DNA of 64,000 bases from positions 26,542,249 through 26,606,248 of the forward strand of contig CM045735.1 of the NCBI GenBank assembly GCA_024760905.1. Reading direction: 5' to 3'. Of this stretch, positions 23,128 through 32,622 are shown piece by piece. A program made the position numbers and the translations under genes. A model generated the notes under the pieces. It ran no database searches and was not told the DNA's origin. It saw only the letters and a program-made list of their open reading frames with translations. This DNA is from Plotosus lineatus. Lineage: Eukaryota; Chordata; Actinopteri; Siluriformes; Plotosidae. Numbering within the stretch: the stretch's first letter is position 1; each line of letters opens with the position of its first letter.

Positions 23128-24480
23128 TAGGGTGCATCAAAAAAAAAATGAAAGTTCTAAATTTGATCTGTCTGATAATTAATTTTGTTCCACTTGGCGG
23201 AAAAAGGTTCCAGTTTAAAAATTTTCATAATTGAAGAATGTTTAGAGGTCCCCCCCCAAAGCTAAATTTTCACCATATATGCCATTATGAACCATTTTAA
23301 TATAATGAATGGTTAAGCGATTACTTGACAATTATTCATGTATACTATATTTTCGAACAGTGTATAGTGTAGTAGAATTGTCATATTAATTAGTGTCCTC
23401 TGAATGCTTCCCTTTCAGGAGATATTAATGTAAATATAAATTTACATTATTCGCTATTGATTTAGGACCATTGCTTACCATGGATCAAGTATCAGAGTCA
23501 GACCAACCAACGTCAACAGCTTGATCTACTATAAAAACTCGTCAGGCGACCATGTTATTTGGACTTGGCCCTGCAATTTGTGAAGATGATGCAGTAATAA
23601 CCGGATCTAGACTGCCTACTTGTTTACAAGTACTGAGATGCATGATGTATCATTGCAATAAAGCTGCTCATTGTAAAAGACTGGGGTCTGTCGGAGCAAC
23701 AAGTCGCTTTACGACAGCCAAGCTAGTTTTGCAACAGGTGGCCACATTCTACACTAAGGCTAACATTCCAATGATCACAGAACAACGGGCATGTGAAAAA
23801 TTTGTAAAGCTACTTGACAACAATAAGTTGTGTGCTATTGACAAGAGTCATCGTAACTCACCAGCTACTTTGCGTCGTCTTGAAGACATGGAACGCCTGC
23901 TAGCATCAACATTTGTGATTTGGCCATCAAATGTAGAGAGCCTGATGAAACTCCCAGAAGATTTAACATTCCTGGAGTCAATGAAGGGTGACAGAGCAGC
24001 ATCCTTTGGCTCATTTGACAAAAAGTCTGACCAAAAAACTTTCCAGGAGAATCTCACGTCGAGAAGTTGAAGCAGAGCGGCATAATCGTGCTCAGAAAGA
24101 AATGTAAGCATGTTTGAGGACTGTCCAATCTACATTACAGCCATTTTCGGTTAATTCTGGATTGTATTAGTTCTGTAATTTATTTTTCTTTGCTTAATAA
24201 GTTAACATTGAATATATTTAATAATTTATAACAGTTATTGACTTACTGTGCTTTCTTATTATGTAAAGCAGTAGAGAAAAAAACAGAATTATGACTGTTT
24301 TATCTTATTCAGTGGCTAATATGATAAACAAGGGCCCGGGGGACCTCTAAAACAAAATTCAATTTACAAAATATTTTACCAGAATAGTTCTTCACTATAA
24401 TGGAACAAAACTGAAACATAGACAACTCAAAAAATAAAAGTGACCCCCCCCCCCCCCCCATATAAATCTGATGCACCTTA
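23128..24480 (+). mobile_element. Unassigned TIR element with 8-bp target duplication
   Basis: A 1353-bp element with ends TAGGGTGCATCA and TGATGCACCTTA, flanked by gtgatcac at 23120-23127 and 24481-24488. The nearby arm of an inverted repeat (24641-24648) shows the unoccupied sequence, supporting an 8-bp duplication. Eight-bp targets are typical of hAT and P superfamilies; the palindromic target with T at 2 and A at 7 fits hAT. I could not confirm either from the coding sequence. Confidence 0.7.
23552..24070 (+). CDS. Unrecognised ORF inside the 8-bp-TSD element
   Basis: An open frame of 172 codons starting MLFGLGPAICEDDAVITG. The same frame upstream reads MDQVSESDQPTSTA before a stop at about 23522, so the true start was probably 23480 and this copy is broken. 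The protein has a Cys/His/Met-rich stretch (LRCMMYHCNKAAHCKR) near residue 30-45, a possible metal site. The rest is helical and mixed-charge, and near 24045 the frame is probably shifted into a basic tail. No transposase catalytic motif is seen. I do not recognise a family with confidence; it is likely an element protein's N-terminal part. Confidence 0.45.
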   Translation: MLFGLGPAICEDDAVITGSRLPTCLQVLRCMMYHCNKAAHCKRLGSVGATSRFTTAKLVLQQVATFYTKANIPMITEQRACEKFVKLLDNNKLCAIDKSHRNSPATLRRLEDMERLLASTFVIWPSNVESLMKLPEDLTFLESMKGDRAASFGSFDKKSDQKTFQENLTSRS

Positions 24481-24488
24481 GTGATCAC

Positions 24489-24665
24489 TGGCATGAGGAG
24501 GATGATCATGCAGACCCGATCGATGTCTCAAGCAAACCACAATCAGCAGTGGATCAGTGAATCAGAAGAAGGTAAAATACTCATGGTGTGCCATAGATGA
24601 ACTTCGATCGGGTCTTGATCATCCTCCTCATGCCGATGATCACGTGTGCGTGGACGGAGTAGGGA
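24489..24665. repeat. Imperfect inverted repeat (~60-bp arms)
   Basis: The arm at 24604-24662 is the near-inverse of 23103-23127 joined to 24489-24526. The left arm is split by the 8-bp-TSD element. There are only a few mismatches. It gives a built-in empty site for that insertion. Confidence 0.75.
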
Positions 24666-25385
24666 GCGCACCGCACGCACAGCCAAAGGGAGGGGCAAAG
24701 CACCCGGCAAGCGCTCGGTCTGATGCTGCTACTGATGGTGCTGATGATGTGTGGTGTGTAGAGCACCTCTCTTCACTGCTTTTGGCCATACGGAAGAGGA
24801 GGGAAGACTTGCGAATAAGTTAAGGGACACTTGCGGTATAAAAGGAAAGATCACGGAGCCAAAGGGAACACTCTTGGAAATGTTTTCCGTGAATGTGCTT
24901 TTGAACATGTTTGCGGAAAATTTTGGCCTGACAGAAGAGGAGGAATACCTTCGGAATCGTACGGAAGGACACGGAAAATGATGGATTGACTGAGGAACGT
25001 TGGAGGAGGACTATGGTTTTGCTTCCGCGAGTCTGCCGCACTCCAGTGAAATGGGGGCATTAGGGTTAGAAATACGCAAAACAGTGTAAACACAAATATC
25101 ACAGAGATTATGTCTTGACACAAGGGTAACACACGGTGAACTAGTAAGAAGCAGGGCACATTCAGTCTGTTGTTTGTAAACAATGAACGACGCAGCGCCA
25201 TGTAAACAATGGACGCAGCGTTATGCATAAGTAGCGTTCTACGTACTGCGTAAGAATGTCTTGTACTACGGAAAGCTCGCTAAACTTGATGAATTACAAT
25301 TTTTTTTTTTTTTTTTTACAAAAAACATAAAATTGAAAAAAAAAAATACGTAAGTCGAATAAACGTAAAGCGAGGAGCGTCTGTA

Positions 25386-25802
25386 CAGGCTAGATAATCC
25401 TGGAGCATGGGGGTTGCGGATTTAGAGAAAAGTGGAAATGTGGTTTTAGAGAAGGCTTTGTACAGTGTCCTTCAGGCTATCCTGTGGGGGTGTGCTCCGG
25501 GAGTATGGTGTACCATACGCATTGCTATGGGCTGTTGGTTCTCTATCAAAGAAGCCAGAGCTTGGTTTGGTTGGTAATAAAAAATCAAATTCTTGTCTGG
25601 TAAGGGTTGGAGTCTACCAAGGCTGTCCTTTTGTCACTGGTTTTGTTCATATTTATTCTGGACAGAATTTCTAGGTGCAGCTGAATCATTGAGGTCTTCT
25701 GGTTTGGTGGCCATAAAATCTCATTCATGCGATTCACAGCTGAGTGCTATGCAACCAGGATGAAAATCAGCACCTCCAAGTCTGAGGCCATGGTTTTCAC
25801 AC
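25386..25802 (+). pseudogene. Rex3 retrotransposon fragment, right part
   Basis: Continuation of the fragment at 20640. Broken frames match 47860-48310: gtccttcaggc, ggttggagtctaccaaggctg, and accatgatg-type FADD-neighbour sequence has decayed. It ends where a Tc1 TIR begins. Confidence 0.8.
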
Positions 25803-26340
25803 CTAAATGTTTCAGATCATCAAACGAATTTAAATATGTCGGCGACAACACAACTAAAGAAAACATGCAGTTTTAAATTAAGCTTTCTGTTATTAAGGGT
25901 GAAAAAAAATTAAATCTACATGGCCCTGTGTGAAAGTGCTTGACTCTCCTCTCCCCAACATAAACTACAGTTATCACACTTGTGTTCAATTTTCGTAACC
26001 ACATCCAGGCCTGATTACTGATGTCAATCTGATTACTGTTCTCAATCAAGAAATCACTTAAATAGGACCTGTCTGACAAAGTAGACCAAAAGATTCTCAA
26101 AATCTAGACATTATGTGGAAATCCAAAGAAATTCGGGAACAAATCAGAGCGAGAAAGTAAATTAGATCTATCAATCCAGAAAAGGTTATAAAGTAATTTC
26201 GAAAACCTTTGGACTACACAGTGAGAGCTATTGTACACAAATAGTGAAAACCGGATCAGTGCTGCTCTTTCCCAGGAGTGCAGCGGCTAGCAACAAGGCC
26301 CGTGGTGGAAGAACGGCGGAATCTGGTTAAATAAACCTGG
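25803..26340 (+). pseudogene. Tc1-like transposon C, 5' part
   Basis: The left terminal region of a third Tc1 family: taaatgtttcagatcatcaa, later catggccctgtgtgaaag. It is followed by the transposase start at about 26114 (MWKSKEIREQIRARK, then a stop) and broken helix-turn-helix frames to about 26280. The catalytic half and right TIR are missing. Confidence 0.65.
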
Positions 26341-26534
26341 TGTACTGACTGTAGATTATCTCTAAACCTTGCTCTGAGAATGTGGAGCCTCTAACTTTGA
26401 AATTGTGGCCATTTTGTTTACCCAAAGAACTGTTCATTTTTTCCAAACAAAATATAAATATAATTATAATATAATATAATTTTAGTGCAATTTCATTTAT
26501 TGCTGTTATCTACCAATTTATTTGTTTATTTATT

Positions 26535-26612
26535 TTATTATTATTATTATTGTTATTATTATTATTATTATCATCATTTTTATTTTTATTACTTTATTAT
26601 TATTATATATTG
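26535..26612. repeat. (ATT)n-rich low complexity
   Basis: Imperfect ATT/TTA tract. Confidence 0.8.
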
Positions 26613-26634
26613 TTTACTGTGTCTTTGAAAGGTA

Positions 26635-27416
26635 CAGTCAAACCTCGGCTGACGAACGCTTAAGCTCACGAACTTTTCGCCTCAAGAACTTTAAATTCGC
26701 GAAAATATAGTCTCGGCTGACGAACTACTTTTCGGCGGACGAACCAAACCACGCGGTCGAACAGCGCCACGGTGGCGGCCACGAGAAGCTGACGCACGCT
26801 CATGGCGTCACAGTTCGTCACCCCCTTTCTTTGAATGCGGAAGTGGTTTGTGTTTGCTAGACATTTTGGACCATATTGAGTGTACTTTTGCTATTATGGG
26901 ACCGAAAAAGACCCCACCACAGGCGGAGATCATTGAAAAACACGAACGAGGTGTGCGTTTGTGTGACTCAGCGTCCCAGTACCAGTACGCTAAGTCTACC
27001 ACCATCCTTAAGAACAAGGAAGCTATTAAGGGTGCGTGTGTGGCCATGCGTGTTTCCAAACAGTAGGCGTTTCCAAACTCTCCTTCCAAACGGTAAGTCC
27101 CTCCCTCCCTCCTCCTCCCACTCCATTCCATCAAGCCATCAACTACCATCACAAAGGTAAATAAAACGACTTTATGATACAGTACAGTTTATTTCTTTAA
27201 TTACAATACAATAGACATTTATTATACATAAAATAAGGTATATTTTTGTGTAGTTTTAAGGCTTATTTAGTAGAAAATTATGTTTTATGGGGACCTGGGA
27301 ACGGATTATTCTCATTTTAATGGTTTCTTATGGGAAATAAATGTTCGGAAGACGAACTTTTCGCCTCACACACACTTTCTAGGAACCAATTATGTTCGTG
27401 AGCAGAGGTATCACTG
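26635..27416 (+). mobile_element. Tigger/pogo-type TIR element (F6)
   Basis: A 782-bp element with ends CAGTCAAACCTCGGCTGACG and the inverse of CAGTGATACCTCTGCTCACG, with TA on both sides. At 26896 a short ORF starts MGPKK and continues IIEKHERGVRLCDSASQY, then STTILKNKEAIKG. This matches the psq-type helix-turn-helix N-terminus of pogo/Tigger transposases. The DDE domain is deleted. It is the best internal evidence that the many CAG-ended, TA-flanked elements here belong to the pogo/Tigger group. Confidence 0.78.
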
Positions 27417-27418
27417 TA

Positions 27419-28150
27419 CTTTTAAATAGAGAATTTTTTGTGACTTTTTTATAGCAGTTTGTGTGTTGTTGATTTGAGCCTTTTCTGTTTGTAACTTGAC
27501 TCCTTGAACCACTGCACAAGAATTCCTATACTGTATCTGTAAAAGCATAAATGGCTATTAAAAATCCTGAATCCTAATTCAGAGCTTACCATCATTCCCG
27601 TGGATTAACCAAAGCGCTCCAACCGCTAGATATTGGTGTCAATAGGTCATAAATTAGAGGGATCCGGGCTGTACTGCTATAGGTGTCCTCCGGAGACTTG
27701 GAATTAACCTTCTTGAATTTAAAGGTACACTGATGCAGCTCATTAAGAGGAATGACCTCCATTCTGTAATGAACACAATACTCACTCTGCGGATGGGCGC
27801 CTCCATGTTTGTAACAGTAAATGCTCTTTCTTTAAGGGGCGTGGCTGAGAGAGGTTTAGGACCCGGGAAGAGTTCTATTTTCCATCTCTGTTGATCTGAT
27901 TCCATGCGTGAGGAAATAAGAGATAATAAAATATAATATAAAAAAAAAAAATAATAGAGTGATCTGAGCTTTGTGTCCAACTTGCGCAACTGTTAAAGTC
28001 AGACACTGAAGATGAAGAATTTGATGGATTTTTGGGAGAGGAATGAACAATGTTGAAAGTTACTTTGAAGTGTATTATTTTATATTTTATGTCTTGCAAC
28101 TGAACAGTGTTGAAAGTTATTGTGGGAATTGAGTCCAGTTTGACTTATCT
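27419..28150. other. Intron 4 stretch, nothing recognised
   Basis: No known element or coding frame was recognised on either strand. Confidence 0.4.
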
Positions 28151-28159
28151 GACTTTTTT

Positions 28160-28965
28160 TTTTGCTTAATATGCCTTATAATCCGGTGCGCCTTATGTAT
28201 GTACGGAGACCGCTCAATCATCGTTTATATACCATCCCACCTTGTGAATGCTTCTCCAGCAAACCAGCGAGCTCTGTTCGCATCATACAGGTGGCATATC
28301 AAATTGCTCCGTGCAAAAAACCCTACAGCGCAGCAGAGGAACTGATCTTACCTGCAGCAGACACGGTCACGTCACTGCTGCGAAAACAAGTCCAGGTCCC
28401 AGTTCAGCATTGAGCAGGAGCTGAGAGTTGCAGTATTGTGCTTTAAACCCTGCTTCGAAAAGCTGTGCACTGCAAAACGTGCTTATTGTACCATTAATCC
28501 TGAGTTAATCGTTTTGACAAAAAAAAAAATACAAATTGTTTTGTTTAATAGGTTAAAGTGTTTTATATATTGTGCTCCTGAATTAATGTTGCTGATCAAT
28601 TGGAATTTATTATTATTTATTGATTTTATTTAATTTTATTTTTCAGTATCAAATGGTTAAAATTATTGGTCAAAAATGTTTAGACTGTAAATAAAGATCC
28701 TTTTTTTCCATTTCAGGCAAATTGATGCATTTTAAATCTTTTTGTTTAAAAACTAAAGGATTGTTAATCAAGTTATTCTTTGTTTGAAGTTGATCCATAT
28801 TTCTTCCTTTTTTGTATTGCATAATGTTAAAAATGACACAGTGTTATGCAAAGGATTAATTATAACAATTTTATAGACAAATAACACTATTTATAATGGG
28901 GGGTGTTGTCCTCTTCCTGGGGGAGGGGGGTCATGACAGAAAATAATTGAGAAGCACTGATTTAT
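28160..28965 (+). pseudogene. BED-finger hAT-type element, non-coding copy
   Basis: About 500 bp (28235-28720) matches 57380-57880 at high identity (accagcgagctctgtt, gcagaggaactgat, gagcaggagctgagagttgc). The frame IIQVAYQIAPCKKPYSAAEELILPAADTV resembles the region after the BED finger in ZBED-like hAT transposases. The end near 28945-28964 (attgagaagcactg) resembles a hAT TIR. The element lacks the finger and catalytic parts. Confidence 0.6.
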
Positions 28966-28974
28966 TGAGGTTAT

Positions 28975-29100
28975 ATACACATATACTTGTACATATGTGT
29001 CAGTTGGGGGGTGCTTGGGGAGGTGATTCTACTTCGCGGAATTCAGTAGTCACGTAGGGTTCTTGGTCTCAATTAACCGCGGAAAGTGAGAGATCCTTGT
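28975..29100 (-). mobile_element. TIR element family F9, end fragment
   Basis: Ends gcggaaagtgagagatccttg-TA, the inverse of the F9 left end at 55462. Only about 125 bp is present. Confidence 0.5.
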
Positions 29101-29187
29101 ATATACAAACAACAATTTTGGAAGGCATGTTGTTTTTCTTTACGCAGTGTCTTATATGCACATTACTAATGGTGGGATTTTTTTTTC

Positions 29188-29337
29188 ATCTTCTTCTTCT
29201 TTTCCTGTCGGCTGCTTAAGGGGTCGCCACAGCAAATCATCTGCCTCCATCTTACCCTGTCCTCTGCATCTTCTTTTCTGACTCCAACGACCTTCATGTC
29301 TTCCTTCACCACATCCATAAATCTCTTCTTTGGTGGA
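29188..29337 (-). mobile_element. RTE-clade LINE copy 2, 3' tail only
   Basis: About 150 bp equal to the 3' end of copies 1 and 3 (cttcttttcctgtcgg, ggtcgccacagcaaatcatc). It ends 51 bases before exon 5. Confidence 0.8.
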
Positions 29338-29388
29338 TTTTTTTAATCTAGCTTGCAATTTTTTTGTTCACTATTTGTTCTATTTCAG

Positions 29389-29503
29389 CTCACCACACTT
29401 GGTGCAAGTTAGAGAGAGGATTCGCGTGAATGGCTCCCCTATTGGCAAAGACCTTTTCACCAAATATTTTTGGCAGGTTTACAGCCGCCTGGACGAAACT
29501 AAG
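29389..29503 (+). CDS. fpgs: FPGS exon 5: SPHL omega-loop segment
   Basis: One base plus 38 codons (residues 132-170), containing SSPHLVQVRERIRVNG and FTKYFWQVYSRLDETK. SPHL is the signature of the folate/ATP-site loop; the serine corresponds to a Mg ligand in bacterial FPGS structures (family knowledge). The acceptor is TCTATTTCAG and the donor is AAG before GTACAT. Phase joins exactly to exon 4 across an 8.9-kb intron packed with nested transposons. Confidence 0.97.
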
Positions 29504-29621
29504 GTACATGTGTGTTGAAGCTACTGTTCCATATGCTGTGATGAGTTTTATTTATATATAACTTTTTTTCAACTGAAAGCTGACAAAATTTTTGTTCCAT
29601 CTGTTAACTGTTAAACTTTAG

Positions 29622-29699
29622 GATGCCCATGGTGGTAGTATGCCAGCGTACTTCCGATTCCTGACTATTCTTGCCTTTCATGTGTTTCTGCAGGAAAAG
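29622..29699 (+). CDS. fpgs: FPGS exon 6
   Basis: Codons 171-196, with MPAYFRFLTILAFHVFLQEK, a hydrophobic helix strongly conserved in FPGS. It lies only 118 bases after exon 5; this short ancestral intron has escaped insertion. The acceptor is CTTTAG and the donor is AAG before GTGAGT, a strong consensus. Both boundaries are phase 0. Confidence 0.97.
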
Positions 29700-29701
29700 G
29701 T

Positions 29702-30484
29702 GAGTAACCTCATCCTTGTGATGATGCCTCAGTAGTGTAGTTTCCAGTCATCTTCAGTTATAATGTTAACATTCTTATGTCTTAGCTTTTGTGATAAGGT
29801 TATTGCTCTTTGCTTTAGAACTACTGACTTGGACAATTTTATAGACTTTCAGTATATAGCGAGTGTACACAGTACAAAATTTCATTTCAGTTGGCTTAGT
29901 ACAGGATTGAGATATCGAAAATCTAGGCATGGATAGCACAAAAATACTATAAGTTACACTTATTAAGTGACCTATTGAATGTACATTAGTGCAAAATAAA
30001 ATAATAAATTATGAAGATTGTTCTTATATGGTAAAGTAAATTTAAAAGCTATGAAGGACTGCACAAAAGACATGATGAGTAGTAAGAACCAGTATAGAAC
30101 ATGTCTAGTATGAGCAGCATTTTTTTAATTTAGCAGTCTGGCAATAAAAACTTGTACAGAACCTGGTCATCCGGCACCCAAGACGGGCAATAACTTTAAG
30201 TGGAACCATCTGTTTATCTCGTTTAACACTTTTAGGGGACCCTAATAAGTTTGTTGATTTCACCTACTGTTACCACAAGTGGCATGTGTTCTTTCCCAGT
30301 TGATGGTTCAATTTCTTTTGATGAAGAAAATTTGGGCATCAACAGAACAATTTTCTTTAAGTGTACGTATTCCACTGACTATTCCAATATGAGCTGTGAT
30401 GCTGTAGTTGAGGAAATAAATGAGAAAAATATGAGACTAAACAGTGGAAAGTTTAGATCGAACCATTTCCAACACATGTAGACA
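29702..30484. other. Start of FPGS intron 6, nothing recognised
   Basis: No known element; a 76-codon open frame at 30251 has no recognisable feature. Confidence 0.4.
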
Positions 30485-30486
30485 TA

Positions 30487-32216
30487 CCGTACTCGATGTG
30501 ATAAGCGCCCAGGGTGCTTAAAAAATTGAAGTGGGTCGGCGCTTATTAAAATGTTACCAGCGGAGTGGAACAGTAAGTGCTTATTACCATCGAGGTTGAA
30601 AACATGAATAATAACAGAACAATAAAAGAGTTTGACTGGTATTTGTGTTATTCAATTTGTGGTATCAACTAAACTACTTACATGAAATCTGAAAATAAAC
30701 AGAAAACAGCATAAATAAAAAAGACCCCTTTTCCCTCCTGGTGGTGATCCTTTAAACATTTTCCTGGAAGTAAAATCGAGTCATTCAACACAAATGTCAA
30801 CTTTAGCATATGGCCCAATGAACCAATCTACACGAACATAAACAAAAGCACATGTTCAGAAATGTGCTTAAATTTATGAAGTTAGTGAGCAGGAGAATCG
30901 GGTGAAAAATCCTCATCACTTTCTGATTGGTCCATATCTGGCTCATCACTCCATTCATTCAGAGCATCCGCAGTTTGTAATGGTTCATCAGTGGTTGGAC
31001 ATTTACCAACAGCAAACTATTTTCTTGTTTTTTAAAGCATGGCAGAACAGTCAAATGTGTTGTTACTGATGAGCATTATATACATTCCCCAGTGGTAGAG
31101 GTCTTGAAATGCAGACGCTCCCCGACTAACGTTTTTAATTGGTTCCGGACGGCCGAACGTAAGTTGAAAGTGAACGTAAGTAGTTACAGTGACGTATGAC
31201 ATGTGACGTGTGACGTATGACGCTCATGCTGTACTATGCATTCATAAATACCATTACCGTATCTCATAAAACACCCCTAAATCAATTATTATAAACATAA
31301 CATTGTAAAATAATATCAAATAATATCAACATTAATTTCAAATAAGTCACTTATTTATACCGAGTCACTTTACATGAAGCTTAAAACAGTCAATCAACGC
31401 TGACAATATGTGAAGCGCTCAATACCGAAAGTAGTGTACTTGCGAAAGTAGTGTACTTGCTGTGGGTTATACAGACTTCCGGTCTTTCAAGTGTGCAAGG
31501 GTGCTGTTGAACTTGTTTAGAACACAGCCTGCACTGATGTGAATCCCAGCAAAGCGGTGAGTTCTTTCTTTTGTGTTAGTAAGTAAGTAAACTTTATTCA
31601 AGAGATGCATACAAAGAACAAGTACAAATCCTAATGAATATTAATATAAAAATAAGTATACACTCTTAGGATTCTGCTGAAAGATAATAAATATAAAGAT
31701 TGTGCCGATCTGAGCAGGTAGTTAATTCATCTCTGTGTATGAGACTTGCACCCATGCTAGTAGGCTTACACTTCTGACCAACCATATTTGCTTAGGGTTA
31801 CAAAAGTCCGCAAAACAGTGTAAACACAAAGATCAAAGAGACGACGTCATAACACAAGGGTAACATGCTATATAACTGATATATATATGTACACACTCAG
31901 TCTGTAGTTTGTGAACAATGAATGCAGTGTCGTTGCGTCATTACGTCTAAACTCAAAATTTTCCTTTTTTTTTGGAAATAAAACCCCGTAAAATCGAAAA
32001 AACGGATGGATGTAAGTTGGGGAGCGTCTGTACCGTGTAAACTCAGTTTTACAGGCAATGAAAGCCTTATTTTACTGTTGCAGAGACTGATCGAATAAAA
32101 TTGGTAAGTTTGATCTACGATTTTGCTCCCAGTACACATGGGCGGTTATTAGACTTAAGATAAAAAACACTGGGGTGGTGCTTATTGGAGCAGGGTGCTT
32201 GTTACGTCGAATACGG
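30487..32216. mobile_element. TIR element family F12, split by F2
   Basis: The ends are TA-CCGTACTCGATGTGATAAG and gttacgtcgaatacgg-TA. An F2 copy sits at 31112-32030. The right part matches a second, partial F12 copy at 63480-63723. No transposase ORF. Confidence 0.7.
31112..32030 (+). mobile_element. TIR element family F2 nested in F12
   Basis: CAGACGCTCCCCGACTAACG at the left and gttggggagcgtctg at the right, then TA. The uninterrupted F12 sequence near 63512 shows the target. Interior shares tttcaaataagtcacttat and similar with the copies at 35778 and 42115. Confidence 0.85.
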
Positions 32217-32219
32217 TAA

Positions 32220-32620
32220 TTGCACATGCACAAAGAAATGATTGTGTTCCTGATGTTCGTCTGTATAGAGTTGAACCATATTTGGCAGTATCACAACAAA
32301 GTTTTGATCTGGTACTTTAGTTTGGTCTATTTTACACTCAACAGTATTCAATTGTGTACATAGTTTGGCTCTATTTTTTTCTGAAGTGGTTATCTGCAGT
32401 ATAAATTAAAAGATTTCACAGCTAAAAATGGGAAAAAAAATTTCCACGTTGTGAAAATGGCCGAGTTAGCAAAGCTGTTGACTCCTGAAAGTTAATCAGA
32501 CACAATTTCCTTAATCCTCGCAGTTTCCAAAGCTAATCGGCTTTACGTCACTTTTCCCAGTGCCAAAGTCGATCTCATCAGCTTTCCCATGCACGTCTTT
32601 TCAAACGTGAGCCATTATCA
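32220..32620. other. Intron 6 stretch, nothing recognised
   Basis: No recognised element. Confidence 0.4.
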
Positions 32621-32622
32621 TT

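Larger units (their letters stand above)
21343..25059. mobile_element. TTA-target TIR element (PIF/Harbinger-like)
   Basis: The ends are TACCCCCATTTCACTGGAG on the left and the inverse of TGCCCCCATTTCACTGGAG on the right, with TTA on both sides. The empty F2 site (tttgcttagggtta) is seen at 31790 and 42710, which fixes the 3-bp TTA duplication. A TWA target and such ends fit PIF/Harbinger. No transposase or Myb-like ORF was recognised. Many CGGAA-type motifs crowd both ends. An F7-like fragment (22385-22780) and the 8-bp-TSD element lie inside. Confidence 0.72.
21014..25383 (+). mobile_element. TIR element family F2 holding further insertions
   Basis: The left end is TA-CAGACGCTCCTCGACTTGCG and the right end cgaggagcgtctg-TA. 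The TA is duplicated within a Rex3 sequence whose uninterrupted form (gctctatacg) is at 47820. F2 sequence proper is only about 21014-21342 and 25060-25383; the middle is a later insertion. Normal F2 copies are near 900 bp. Confidence 0.85.
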
